64,000 nucleotides of DNA from the NCBI GenBank assembly GCA_902826605.1, contig CADEFM010000003.1, positions 248,001 through 312,000 on the forward strand. Direction: 5' to 3'. Each line of letters opens with the position of its first letter. Within the stretch, counting starts at the first letter, position 1. The stretch comes from an uncultured Acidobacteriota bacterium. Its GTDB lineage: Bacteria > Acidobacteriota > Terriglobia > Bryobacterales > Bryobacteraceae. The position numbers and the translations under genes are program-made. The notes beneath the pieces were generated by a model. That model did not search any database. It was not told the DNA's origin and saw only the letters and a program-made list of their open reading frames with translations. This document shows, in pieces, positions 42,057 to 49,672 of this stretch.

Positions 42057-42863
42057 ATGAACAAACGTAATTCCCTTGCCGTGGCGTTGCTGGCCTTCGC
42101 GGCTACACTTCCCGCGCAGTGGCTGAACTATCCCACGCCCGGTGTTCCCAAGCTTCCCGGCGGCAAGCCGAATCTGCAAGCTCCCGCGCCGCGAACGCCC
42201 GACGGCAAGCCTGATTTCTCGGGATTCTGGGATACCGAAAAAAATCGGGCGTGCCCGCCGGATGGCTGTTTCGACCAGGAAGTGAGCCAGGAATTCGCGA
42301 ACTTCGGTTGGGCGTTGAAGGGCGGCTTGCCGTATCAGCCATGGGCCGCGCAATTAGTCAAAGAACGCATGGCGCAAAACGGGAAGGACGATCCCGGCAC
42401 CAAGTGTTTGCCGGTGGGATTTCTTCGGATTCATACGGATGGTTTGTATCGCAAGATTGTCCAGACACCCGGCCTAATGCTCATTCTCACTGAGCGCAAC
42501 GCGGGATATCGCCAGGTGTTCCTTGACGGACGTCCTTTGCCGGTAGATCCGAACCCCACCTTCAACGGATTTTCCACGGGGAGGTGGGAAGGCGACACGC
42601 TGGTGGTGCAGACCAATGGCTTTCGCGATGGCCAGTGGCTGGATCGCGCCGGCAGTCCTCTTTCCGGTAGCGCCAAAGTCACGGAACGGTGGCGACGTGT
42701 GAACTATGGGCGCATGGAAGTGGAAGTCACGGTGGACGATGCCAAGGCCTACACCAAGCCATTTACGGTGACGTTGAAACTGGACATCGTGCTCGATTCC
42801 GATTTGCTCGATTACACTTGCTTGGAAGACGAGCATGACGCCCCGCACCTGGTAGGCAAGTGA
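42057..42863 (+). CDS. Secreted protein of a conserved unknown family
   Basis: The 268-residue precursor has a signal peptide ending near L-P-A-Q. The mature part contains P-D-F-S-G-F-W-D-T and later G-R-W-E-G-D-T-L-V-V-Q-T-N-G-F, with V-T-E-R-W-R-R-V-N-Y-G-R-M-E-V-E-V-T. This pattern recurs in many secreted proteins of Acidobacteria and some Proteobacteria without known function. The mature part is mostly beta strands and three or four Cys are present. It is followed nine bases later by the Rieske-like gene, so the two may work together, for example in redox processing outside the membrane, but that is speculative. Confidence 0.7.
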   Translation: MNKRNSLAVALLAFAATLPAQWLNYPTPGVPKLPGGKPNLQAPAPRTPDGKPDFSGFWDTEKNRACPPDGCFDQEVSQEFANFGWALKGGLPYQPWAAQLVKERMAQNGKDDPGTKCLPVGFLRIHTDGLYRKIVQTPGLMLILTERNAGYRQVFLDGRPLPVDPNPTFNGFSTGRWEGDTLVVQTNGFRDGQWLDRAGSPLSGSAKVTERWRRVNYGRMEVEVTVDDAKAYTKPFTVTLKLDIVLDSDLLDYTCLEDEHDAPHLVGK

Positions 42864-42872
42864 CGCGGGCAT

Positions 42873-43193
42873 ATGGCGTTCGTTAAGGTGAGCACACTTC
42901 CCGAAGTGCAACCCGGCTGGGTAGTGAAGACTCATGTCGATGGCCACCCTTATGCGCTGGTCAACGACGGCGGCGTGGTGCATTGCCTGGACGGAGAGTG
43001 TCCCTGCACCGGCGGTCCCCTGGGAGACGGTGCGCTGCGCGGCGGGCTGGTAGTCTGTCCGTGGCATGGGTGGCGCTACGACTGTAAGTCCGGTATTTGC
43101 GCTTACGACGATACCGTGAAGATCGACGTATTTCCGGTGAAGGTTGACGGCGAAGATATTCTCATCGACGTGCAGCGCGCATTGAATGATTAA
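42873..43193 (+). CDS. Rieske-like 2Fe-2S protein with C-X-C in place of C-X-H
   Basis: A 106-residue soluble ferredoxin-like Rieske domain. The second half of the cluster motif is standard: C62-P-W-H65-G-W. The first half, normally C-x-H-x-G, reads C43-P-C45-T-G-G-P-L, and the codon is TGC. The protein therefore offers three Cys and one His for the cluster, with further Cys at 38, 71 and 76. The rest (G-D-G-x-L, Y-D-x-K-S-G) follows normal small Rieske/NirD-like proteins. There is no export signal. The gene starts nine bases after the secreted protein and its 3' end overlaps the minus-strand NAD(P)-binding gene by 32 bases. Confidence 0.8.
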   Translation: MAFVKVSTLPEVQPGWVVKTHVDGHPYALVNDGGVVHCLDGECPCTGGPLGDGALRGGLVVCPWHGWRYDCKSGICAYDDTVKIDVFPVKVDGEDILIDVQRALND

Positions 43194-43833
43194 TGCCGCT
43201 GCGAATCTCCGGCACTTCCACAACGCGAACCCCGGCCGCCGGTTGATCGATTGCATCAGCCAATGCCAGCACCATCTGCCGCACCGTGACAAGCCCTAAC
43301 CGTTGAGCGCTCGCGCGTGTCGCTGGGATTTGTTCCGCAATCCAATAGGCTGGCAGCAGCGCCGCGGGCCACCAGTGTCCGGGGCCCAAAACATACCAAG
43401 GCCGAAGAATGGTCGCGTTCAGCCCGCTGGCCCGAAGCGCGCCTTCGCACGCCGAGCGGGCCGCGATGTAGGCCTGCATCGCTGGCGCGGGGTGCGCGAC
43501 GCTGACGTACACGAAGTGCGCGACGCCCGATCGTGACGCCGCGTGGATTGCCTCCATTGCCGATTCTTGATCGATCGCGACGAATTCCTTGGCCTTTGCA
43601 GGGCTCGGATGCGGCACGCCTACCAACTGAACGAAGGTATCGCCCGACTTTAAGTAATTCACGTAAGTTGATCCTAGTAAGGCATTTCCTAGCACGGCAT
43701 CGCATCTTCGAGGGAGCTTCTGTTCCGACCCGCGACGTACCAGTGCGACTACTTGGTGGCCGCGTTCGAGCAGTTCTGGAATCAGACGCCTACCCAAGTA
43801 GCCCGTCCCACCGGTGATAAATACGCGAGTCAT
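43162..43833 (-). CDS. NAD(P)-binding Rossmann-fold (atypical SDR) protein
   Basis: A 223-residue protein of the NAD(P)H-binding/NmrA-like atypical short-chain dehydrogenase group. V-F-I-T-G-G-T-G-Y-L-G-R-R-L is the G-G-x-G-x-x-G nucleotide site at the N-terminus. F-V-Y-V-S-V occupies the usual strand-5 position. The catalytic Y-x-x-x-K of classical members is replaced by Y-I-A-A-R, typical of atypical SDRs that bind a nucleotide without simple oxidoreductase action. ATG at 43833 is used; the upstream TTG is less likely. Substrate unknown. It is convergent and overlapping with the Rieske-like gene. Confidence 0.75.
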   Translation of the reverse strand: MTRVFITGGTGYLGRRLIPELLERGHQVVALVRRGSEQKLPRRCDAVLGNALLGSTYVNYLKSGDTFVQLVGVPHPSPAKAKEFVAIDQESAMEAIHAASRSGVAHFVYVSVAHPAPAMQAYIAARSACEGALRASGLNATILRPWYVLGPGHWWPAALLPAYWIAEQIPATRASAQRLGLVTVRQMVLALADAIDQPAAGVRVVEVPEIRSGINHSMRAARR

Positions 43834-43898
43834 CGCAATCAAGCGGAGAAATCTGCGCTCCGTTTCCCACTATCTACTATTCCTACGAGGGAGAGCGC

Positions 43899-45872
43899 GT
43901 GTACAGATTTATCCTGTTCCTGGCAGGCGCCGCTGTAGCGCTTGGCCAGTCCGCGGATCCGTCGTATCCGTTTCTAGAAAAAGCATATGCGGCGATGAAA
44001 GACCACCGGTATCCGGAAGCGGTTGGGGCTTTTGGGGACGCCATTGCGGCGGCCACCCGGCCCGCAAGCGGCGCTGTCCGCAAGGATTTCGCATACGCGC
44101 TGCTCAAGATCGGTGAGAACGAAGCGGCGCGCGATCAGTTTGCCGAAGCCGTGCGAGTGGATCCGCGCGACTCGCAAGCCGCGCTGGAGTACGCGTTCCT
44201 CTGCTATGAAACCAAGAAACCTATTGACGCGCGGCGCACGTTCCAGCGCCTGCGACTCGAAGGGAATATGACTGCGGCGCAAGCGTTCGAGAATATCGAC
44301 CAGCCTCTCCGGGAAGGCATTGAGCGCTGGAAGCAGGCGATTGAGCTTTCGGCGAATAACTTCAGCGCTCATGAGGAATTGGCGCGGCTGGCCGAACAAC
44401 GCGACGAAACGGCTCTGGCCGCTGAGCACTATGAGAAAGCCTGGCGGCTGCGGCCGGATCGCCGCGAGCTGCTGCTGGCGCTGGGCCGAGTGTGGCGGGA
44501 GCAGAAGCGCGACGAAGAAGCCGGCGCCGCTTTGATCGCAGCTTCCCGTGGCACGGAGCCGCGGACCGCTGAGCAGGCGCGCGAGTTGCTGCCGTCGCGT
44601 TATCCACATGTTTACGAATTCGAGAAAGCGCTGGCGCTGGACCCCGAGAACGTCGCGCTGCGCAGCGAATTTGCGTTCCTATTTTTGGCAATGGAGCGCG
44701 GCGGCGACGCCGAAAAGCAGTTCGAAGGTGTGGTGAAACGCGCGCCGGACGATTTACTGGCGGTGGCGCAGTTAGGACTGCTGCGATTGGCCCGCGGGGA
44801 TACCGCCGGAGCCATGCCTCTGCTCGAGAAGATTCTGGCGAGCGGAGATCAGGCTCTGGCCGACCGTGTGCGCACCGCGTTGAGCGTGCGGCAGACGCTG
44901 GAGGATCGTCCTGAAGTGCCGCGCGCACGAGTGTCGAACGAAGCAAAGGATTTGGCGGAGAAGAGTATCGAGAAAGGGTATCTGCAGGACGCCGTGAAAT
45001 ATCTGACGGTGGCGCACGAAAACGATCCTGTGGATTTTGACGTGATGCTGAAGCTCGGACGTGCATATAACGTTTTGAAAAACGATCGCGATGCCGTTAA
45101 GTGGTTCGGCCTTGCACGCAAGAGTCCGGACGTGAAAACGGCAGTGGAGGCTAAGCAGGCGTACAAGAATCTTGCGCCCACGTTCCAGCGCTTCCGCACG
45201 ACGGTATGGGCGTTTCCCATGTTCTCCACTCGATGGCATGATTTGTTTCTGTACACACAGGTGAAGACGGAAATGCGCATGGGGCGCTGGCTGCGTCCTT
45301 ACGCGTCGGTTAGGTTCATCGGTGACGTGAAGAACACCATTCGCCTGGGGCCCGGCGTGGCTCCTCAGTATCTTTCTGAGCAGAGCGTGATCGCGGGGCT
45401 GGGACTGGCGACACGTCCTTGGAGAGGAGCGACGGCGTGGTTCGAAGCGGGTGAGGCGTTCCGTTTCCGGCCGGAGCAGCCTGCGCGCAGTCTCGCCGTT
45501 CCGGACTATCGCGGCGGCGTTACATTCTCGAAAAGCTATGGCGAGGCGGGCTGGTACGCGGAAACCAACGATGACTTGATTTACGTTCATCGCTTTGGCC
45601 GCGACACGCTGGCCTACTCGCAGAATCGTTTGGGATATAAGACGTCGCGCGCCCAATTGTATTGGAACATCAACGCGACGGTGGATTTGAAGCGCGAGCC
45701 GTGGGCGAACTTCGCGGAGACTGGTCCTGGGGTGCGCTTTCGTTTGCCGTCCTTGCCCGTGTTGTTTTCCGTGGATCTGCTGCAGGGCGTCTATTTCATC
45801 AGGGAAGGGAATCCGCGTGCGCCGCGCTTTAACGACGTGAGGGTGGGGGTGTGGTATGCGTTTACTCGTTAG
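43899..45872 (+). CDS. Exported TPR protein with C-terminal beta-barrel (PgaA/BcsC-like exporter candidate)
   Basis: A 657-residue envelope protein starting at GTG with GAGGGAGA upstream. Signal peptide residues 1-16. Residues about 25-430 consist of tetratricopeptide repeats (A-Y-A-A-M-K-D-H-R-Y-P-E-A-V; A-A-E-H-Y-E-K-A-W-R-L-R-P; D-A-V-K-Y-L-T-V-A-H-E-N-D-P). The last 220 residues have the alternating, aromatic-ended strands of an outer-membrane barrel (R-L-G-P-G-V, Y-W-N-I-N-A-T-V-D, V-W-Y-A-F-T-R). This TPR-then-barrel plan is that of PgaA, PelB and BcsC, which export polysaccharide through the outer membrane. The downstream gene overlaps by 17 bases and encodes a secreted glycosidase-like protein, as in pgaAB. 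No synthase gene is nearby. Confidence 0.7.
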   Translation: MYRFILFLAGAAVALGQSADPSYPFLEKAYAAMKDHRYPEAVGAFGDAIAAATRPASGAVRKDFAYALLKIGENEAARDQFAEAVRVDPRDSQAALEYAFLCYETKKPIDARRTFQRLRLEGNMTAAQAFENIDQPLREGIERWKQAIELSANNFSAHEELARLAEQRDETALAAEHYEKAWRLRPDRRELLLALGRVWREQKRDEEAGAALIAASRGTEPRTAEQARELLPSRYPHVYEFEKALALDPENVALRSEFAFLFLAMERGGDAEKQFEGVVKRAPDDLLAVAQLGLLRLARGDTAGAMPLLEKILASGDQALADRVRTALSVRQTLEDRPEVPRARVSNEAKDLAEKSIEKGYLQDAVKYLTVAHENDPVDFDVMLKLGRAYNVLKNDRDAVKWFGLARKSPDVKTAVEAKQAYKNLAPTFQRFRTTVWAFPMFSTRWHDLFLYTQVKTEMRMGRWLRPYASVRFIGDVKNTIRLGPGVAPQYLSEQSVIAGLGLATRPWRGATAWFEAGEAFRFRPEQPARSLAVPDYRGGVTFSKSYGEAGWYAETNDDLIYVHRFGRDTLAYSQNRLGYKTSRAQLYWNINATVDLKREPWANFAETGPGVRFRLPSLPVLFSVDLLQGVYFIREGNPRAPRFNDVRVGVWYAFTR

Positions 45873-47868
45873 CTGTATCGCTTTGATGTCGTGCACCGTT
45901 TGGGCGCATGCAGTACCGCGCTTTTCTTTCCACGTGCTGGGCGACGACCCTGGTTCCTGGCCGGCGGTTTTATCATCGATTGGCCTGGTGCAGGGCGCGA
46001 ACGCACCGGCGGGAGTGGTGGTTGCTCCGAGCGGCACCGACGCACCGTTCGAAGAATGGGCGTTGCGCGTGGAGCGAGGGACGCTGCTGGTGCTGGAAGG
46101 CGAATCGCCACTGGCGGCGGCGTTTGGTTTCACGGCAAGCGGCAAGCCGAAAGTTCGAGTGCAGAGCGTCGAGGATTTACAGACGCCCGAACTGCGCGTG
46201 ATTTGGGAAAAGCCGCTCGACCTGCCGCTCTTCGACATTCCTGGCGGCGCTCGCGTTTTCGCCCGGGACCGGTGGCAGCACGTACCGTTAATGGCAGGCT
46301 ACCGGCGCGGCGGAGGCGGTGTGTTGTGGGTGGCCGCGCCGCCTGGACCCAACGGCGGATACGACCGGTTCCCGCACATTCCCCAGGCTCTGATGAATCT
46401 GGGCTTGGAAGCGCCATTTGATTCCCGCCGCTTATGGGCGTTCTTCGATTCGTCCTATCGCTTGCGCGCCGACCCGGATTATCTGGCGGAACGTTGGCGC
46501 GCGGGAGGAATCGCCGCTCTGCATGTTGCCGCGTGGCACTTTTGGGAGCGCGATCCGCAAAACGACGAATACTTGCGGCGGTTGCTCGACGCGTGTCATC
46601 GGCACGCGATTCTTGTCTACGCGTGGGTGGAGTTTCCGCACGTGAGCGAGAAGTCTTGGAACGATCATCCACAGTGGCGCGAGCAGACCGCGCTGCTGCA
46701 GGATGCGCAGCTCGATTGGCGCAAGCTGATGAATCTGTCCCATCCGGATGCATTCGCGGCTGTGCATGAAGGCCTGCGCGATTTGCTCACGGGCTTCGAC
46801 TGGGACGGCGTGAATCTGGCCGAGTTGTATTTCGAATCGTTGGAGGGTCACGACAATCCAGCGCGTTTCACGCCGATGAACCGAGACGTACGGCTAGAAT
46901 TTCAAAGCACGAGCAAATTCGATCCGCTCGATCTATTCGATGCGCAATCTCCGCGGCACTGGTCGAAGAATACGCAAGGGCTGGCGGCCTTCCTCGACTA
47001 TCGCGCGGATCTGGCACGCCGGCAGCAAGAGCAGTGGATCGGGCACATCGAAGAAATACGGCGATCGAAGCCGCACCTGGACTTGACGCTCACCCACATC
47101 GACGATCGCTTCGATACCAGTATGCGGGAAAAATTGGGCGCCGATACATCGCGCGTGCTGCCTTTGATGAAACAGCACGATTTTACCCTGCTGATTGAGG
47201 ATCCCGCGACCATCTGGAATCTGGGGCCGCGCCGGTATCCGCAGATCGCGGCTCGTTACGCTCCGTTGACGGCGGCGCGTGAGAAACTGGCGATCGACAT
47301 CAACATTGTGGAACGCTATCAGGACGTATATCCCACCAAGCAGCAGACCGGGATTGAGCTGTTCCAGTTGGTGCACATGGCGGCGGGAGCGTTCGCGCGC
47401 GTCGCGCTGTATTTTGAGAACTCGATTCCGAAGGCGGATTGGAAGCTGCTCGCTTCATCGGCCGCCACGGTGGAGCGGATTCAGCAAAGCGGCGATACAG
47501 TGGTGGTGGAGTCGCGCCGCGGCGTGGGCCTCCCGTGGAAGGGCCCGGCGCTGGTGGATGGCAAGGTGTGGCCCGTGGCGGGCGATACCGTGGTGTGGCT
47601 GCCCGCGGGTTCGCATGTGATCGAGCCGTCCTATCAGTCTTCACCGCATATACGGGTGCTCGATTTCAATGGCGATGTGCGCTCCGCGAAAGCCACCTCG
47701 AACGGCATTGAAGTCGCTTACCACAGCAACGCGCGAGCGCTGGCGGTACTGGATCATGTTCCCGCGCGCGTCGAGATTGATGGGGAAGAAGTGAGTCCCG
47801 ACTTGCGCGGCAACGTGCTGGTACTGCCGCGCGGGCAGCATTTCGTTACGTTGACCCCAGGTAAATGA
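45856..47868 (+). CDS. Secreted glycoside-hydrolase-like TIM-barrel protein
   Basis: A 670-residue exported protein (signal peptide about residues 1-19). Residues about 190-520 look like a TIM barrel with G-I-A-A-L-H-V-A-A-W-H-F-W, I-L-V-Y-A-W-V-E-F-P and D-W-D-G-V-N-L-A-E-L-Y-F-E-S. The last resembles the acidic active-site strand of GH-type hydrolases such as the PgaB C-terminal domain. The C-terminal 130 residues are beta-rich. I could not assign a numbered GH family. The 17-base overlap with the TPR-barrel gene implies coupled expression and a joint job in trimming or exporting a polysaccharide. Its 3' end overlaps the purine permease gene on the other strand by 23 bases. Confidence 0.62.
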   Translation: MRLLVSCIALMSCTVWAHAVPRFSFHVLGDDPGSWPAVLSSIGLVQGANAPAGVVVAPSGTDAPFEEWALRVERGTLLVLEGESPLAAAFGFTASGKPKVRVQSVEDLQTPELRVIWEKPLDLPLFDIPGGARVFARDRWQHVPLMAGYRRGGGGVLWVAAPPGPNGGYDRFPHIPQALMNLGLEAPFDSRRLWAFFDSSYRLRADPDYLAERWRAGGIAALHVAAWHFWERDPQNDEYLRRLLDACHRHAILVYAWVEFPHVSEKSWNDHPQWREQTALLQDAQLDWRKLMNLSHPDAFAAVHEGLRDLLTGFDWDGVNLAELYFESLEGHDNPARFTPMNRDVRLEFQSTSKFDPLDLFDAQSPRHWSKNTQGLAAFLDYRADLARRQQEQWIGHIEEIRRSKPHLDLTLTHIDDRFDTSMREKLGADTSRVLPLMKQHDFTLLIEDPATIWNLGPRRYPQIAARYAPLTAAREKLAIDINIVERYQDVYPTKQQTGIELFQLVHMAAGAFARVALYFENSIPKADWKLLASSAATVERIQQSGDTVVVESRRGVGLPWKGPALVDGKVWPVAGDTVVWLPAGSHVIEPSYQSSPHIRVLDFNGDVRSAKATSNGIEVAYHSNARALAVLDHVPARVEIDGEEVSPDLRGNVLVLPRGQHFVTLTPGK

Positions 47869-49180
47869 AGCGCGCGATGAACAATGCAGCCAGCAGATAT
47901 ACCAGCCAGTGCGTGGTCCGGAACTTGCCGCTCGCGATGCGCAGCAATGCGTAGCTGGTGAAGCCGAAGGCCAGACCGTTCGCGATGCTGAAGGTCAAAG
48001 GGATGGTGATGAGTGTGAGAAACGCGGGGATGGCGATGGATGCGTCAGCCCACGGAATCTCGCCGATATGCGTCACCATCAAGGACCCGACCACGATCAA
48101 CGCGGGCGCGGTTGCGGCGGCGGGGACCGCTCCGACTAGAGGCGCAAAGAAGATGGACAATGCGAACAGGAGTCCCGCAACGATGGCGGTGACGCCGGTG
48201 CGTCCGCCCGCGACCACTCCCGAAGCACTTTCTATATAGCTGGTGACCGTGGAAGTTCCGGCCAGCGATCCGGCGATGGTCGCCGCGGAGTCGGCCACGA
48301 AAATGTTGCGCAGCCGGGGTATGTTCCCCGATGCATCCATGAGACCGGCGCTCTTCGCGACTCCCACCAGTGTTCCCACGTTGTCGAAGAGATCGACGAA
48401 CAGAAATACGAAGACGATCTCAAGCAATCCAATGTTGAGGGCGGCGCGAATGTCAAGCTGACCTGCCGTGGCGGCTATGGCGGACACGCGATAGACATGG
48501 GGCGACCACTCCGCCAATCCCAAGGCCACGCCCGTGAGGGTGGTGGCGAGAATTCCGATGAGCATAGCCGCCCGAACGCCCCAAGCCGTGAGCGCGGCGA
48601 TGAGCAAGAGTCCGCCGATCGCGAGCAAAGTATGCGGTGCACGCAAGTTCCCCAGCGCGACCATCGTGGAAGGATTCGCGACAATAATTCCAGCATTGCG
48701 CAGGCCGATCATCGCGATGAAAAGGCCGATGCCGGCCGCCACCGCGCCGTGCAGTTGTTGCGGAATCGCTGCAAGTATCCATTGGCGAATCCCGGCCAGC
48801 GTTAGGATCAGGAACGCCACACCGGAAAGGAAAACCGCGCCGAGCGCGGTTTGCCAGGGGATGCCCATGCCCAGCACCACCGTGTAAGTGAAATAGGCGT
48901 TCAAGCCCATGCCGGGAGCGAGCGCGAGGGGAATGCGCGCGATCACGCCCATCAGGATGCTGCCGAACGCCGCGCATAAGCATGTCGCCGCGACCACGGC
49001 GTCGAACGGCATGCCGGTTTCCTTCAGAATCGACGGGTTCACGAAAATGATGTAGGCCATCGTCATGAACGTGGTCGCGCCCGCGAGGGATTCGGTTTTC
49101 CAGGTGGTTCCGAAGCGTTCGAACTCGAAGTAACGCTCCAGGGTGGCGATGGCTCCGGCGCGCTCGGCGGTGGCGGGCAT
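47846..49180 (-). CDS. NCS2/AzgA-type purine permease
   Basis: A 444-residue inner-membrane permease with 12-14 helices. The AzgA/GhxP subgroup signature is present: an N-terminal F-E-F-E-R-F-G-T-T-W-K-T-E, the F-M-T-M-A-Y-I-I-F-V-N-P segment, A-P-G-M-G-L-N-A-Y-F near residue 90, and F-V-D-L-F-D-N-V-G-T-L in the eighth-helix region. Relatives import guanine, hypoxanthine or adenine with H+. The frame is open 45 bases further upstream; M-P-A-T-A at 49180 is the likelier start, although no SD is seen. Its stop overlaps the convergent secreted glycosidase-like gene by 23 bases. Confidence 0.9.
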   Translation of the reverse strand: MPATAERAGAIATLERYFEFERFGTTWKTESLAGATTFMTMAYIIFVNPSILKETGMPFDAVVAATCLCAAFGSILMGVIARIPLALAPGMGLNAYFTYTVVLGMGIPWQTALGAVFLSGVAFLILTLAGIRQWILAAIPQQLHGAVAAGIGLFIAMIGLRNAGIIVANPSTMVALGNLRAPHTLLAIGGLLLIAALTAWGVRAAMLIGILATTLTGVALGLAEWSPHVYRVSAIAATAGQLDIRAALNIGLLEIVFVFLFVDLFDNVGTLVGVAKSAGLMDASGNIPRLRNIFVADSAATIAGSLAGTSTVTSYIESASGVVAGGRTGVTAIVAGLLFALSIFFAPLVGAVPAAATAPALIVVGSLMVTHIGEIPWADASIAIPAFLTLITIPLTFSIANGLAFGFTSYALLRIASGKFRTTHWLVYLLAALFIARFIYLGST

Positions 49181-49672
49181 TCTTGTATTATGGCGGGACT
49201 GCTCCTGTCTCACCAACAAACACACTCATACTGTTTAGAAGGGCCCTTCATGCCAGCATTACTCTGCCGGCGAAGAGGCTGTCGTTTCATCTGAACAGCG
49301 CAGAACCGTTTATTTAGCCCGCAACGGCGAGGGACCGGTCGAGTACCGGCGGACTCCTGTCACACGCAGACCCGCAAAAGGTTATCTAGAAATCCTTCTC
49401 TTGGTCGATCGGGCTCTCTGACAAGGGAGCGCTCCGACTCCTTCCGCCCAAGAAGATAGCTCACAGGACCCGGAACAACGGGCGAGGCTGCCTGCGAAGT
49501 GGTTGAGATTACGGCAAATTCAGTTGTTTGATGCAATGATACGGCGGGTGGATTGGAACACGGTGCACAGCATGCCAGGCATGAGGCACGAGAGCGTTGG
49601 CAAATGTCTCTGCGGTGGAGGGAGCCAAGGCTGGTGTCCAACTTGGTGACATAATGTTGCTGGAGAATTTCG
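49181..49672. other. Intergenic region with no recognised gene
   Basis: About 490 bases lie between the divergent permease and TPR genes. Short frames on the minus strand are rich in Ser/Arg/Cys and have no ribosome site or domain character. The stretch probably contains both promoters; I did not find a good -35/-10 pair. No tRNA cloverleaf was recognised. Confidence 0.4.

Noticed and set aside
44772..46238. Minus-strand frame of about 488 codons
   Set aside because: It lies opposite the TPR-barrel and TIM-barrel genes, has no hydrophobic or motif pattern and no ribosome site.
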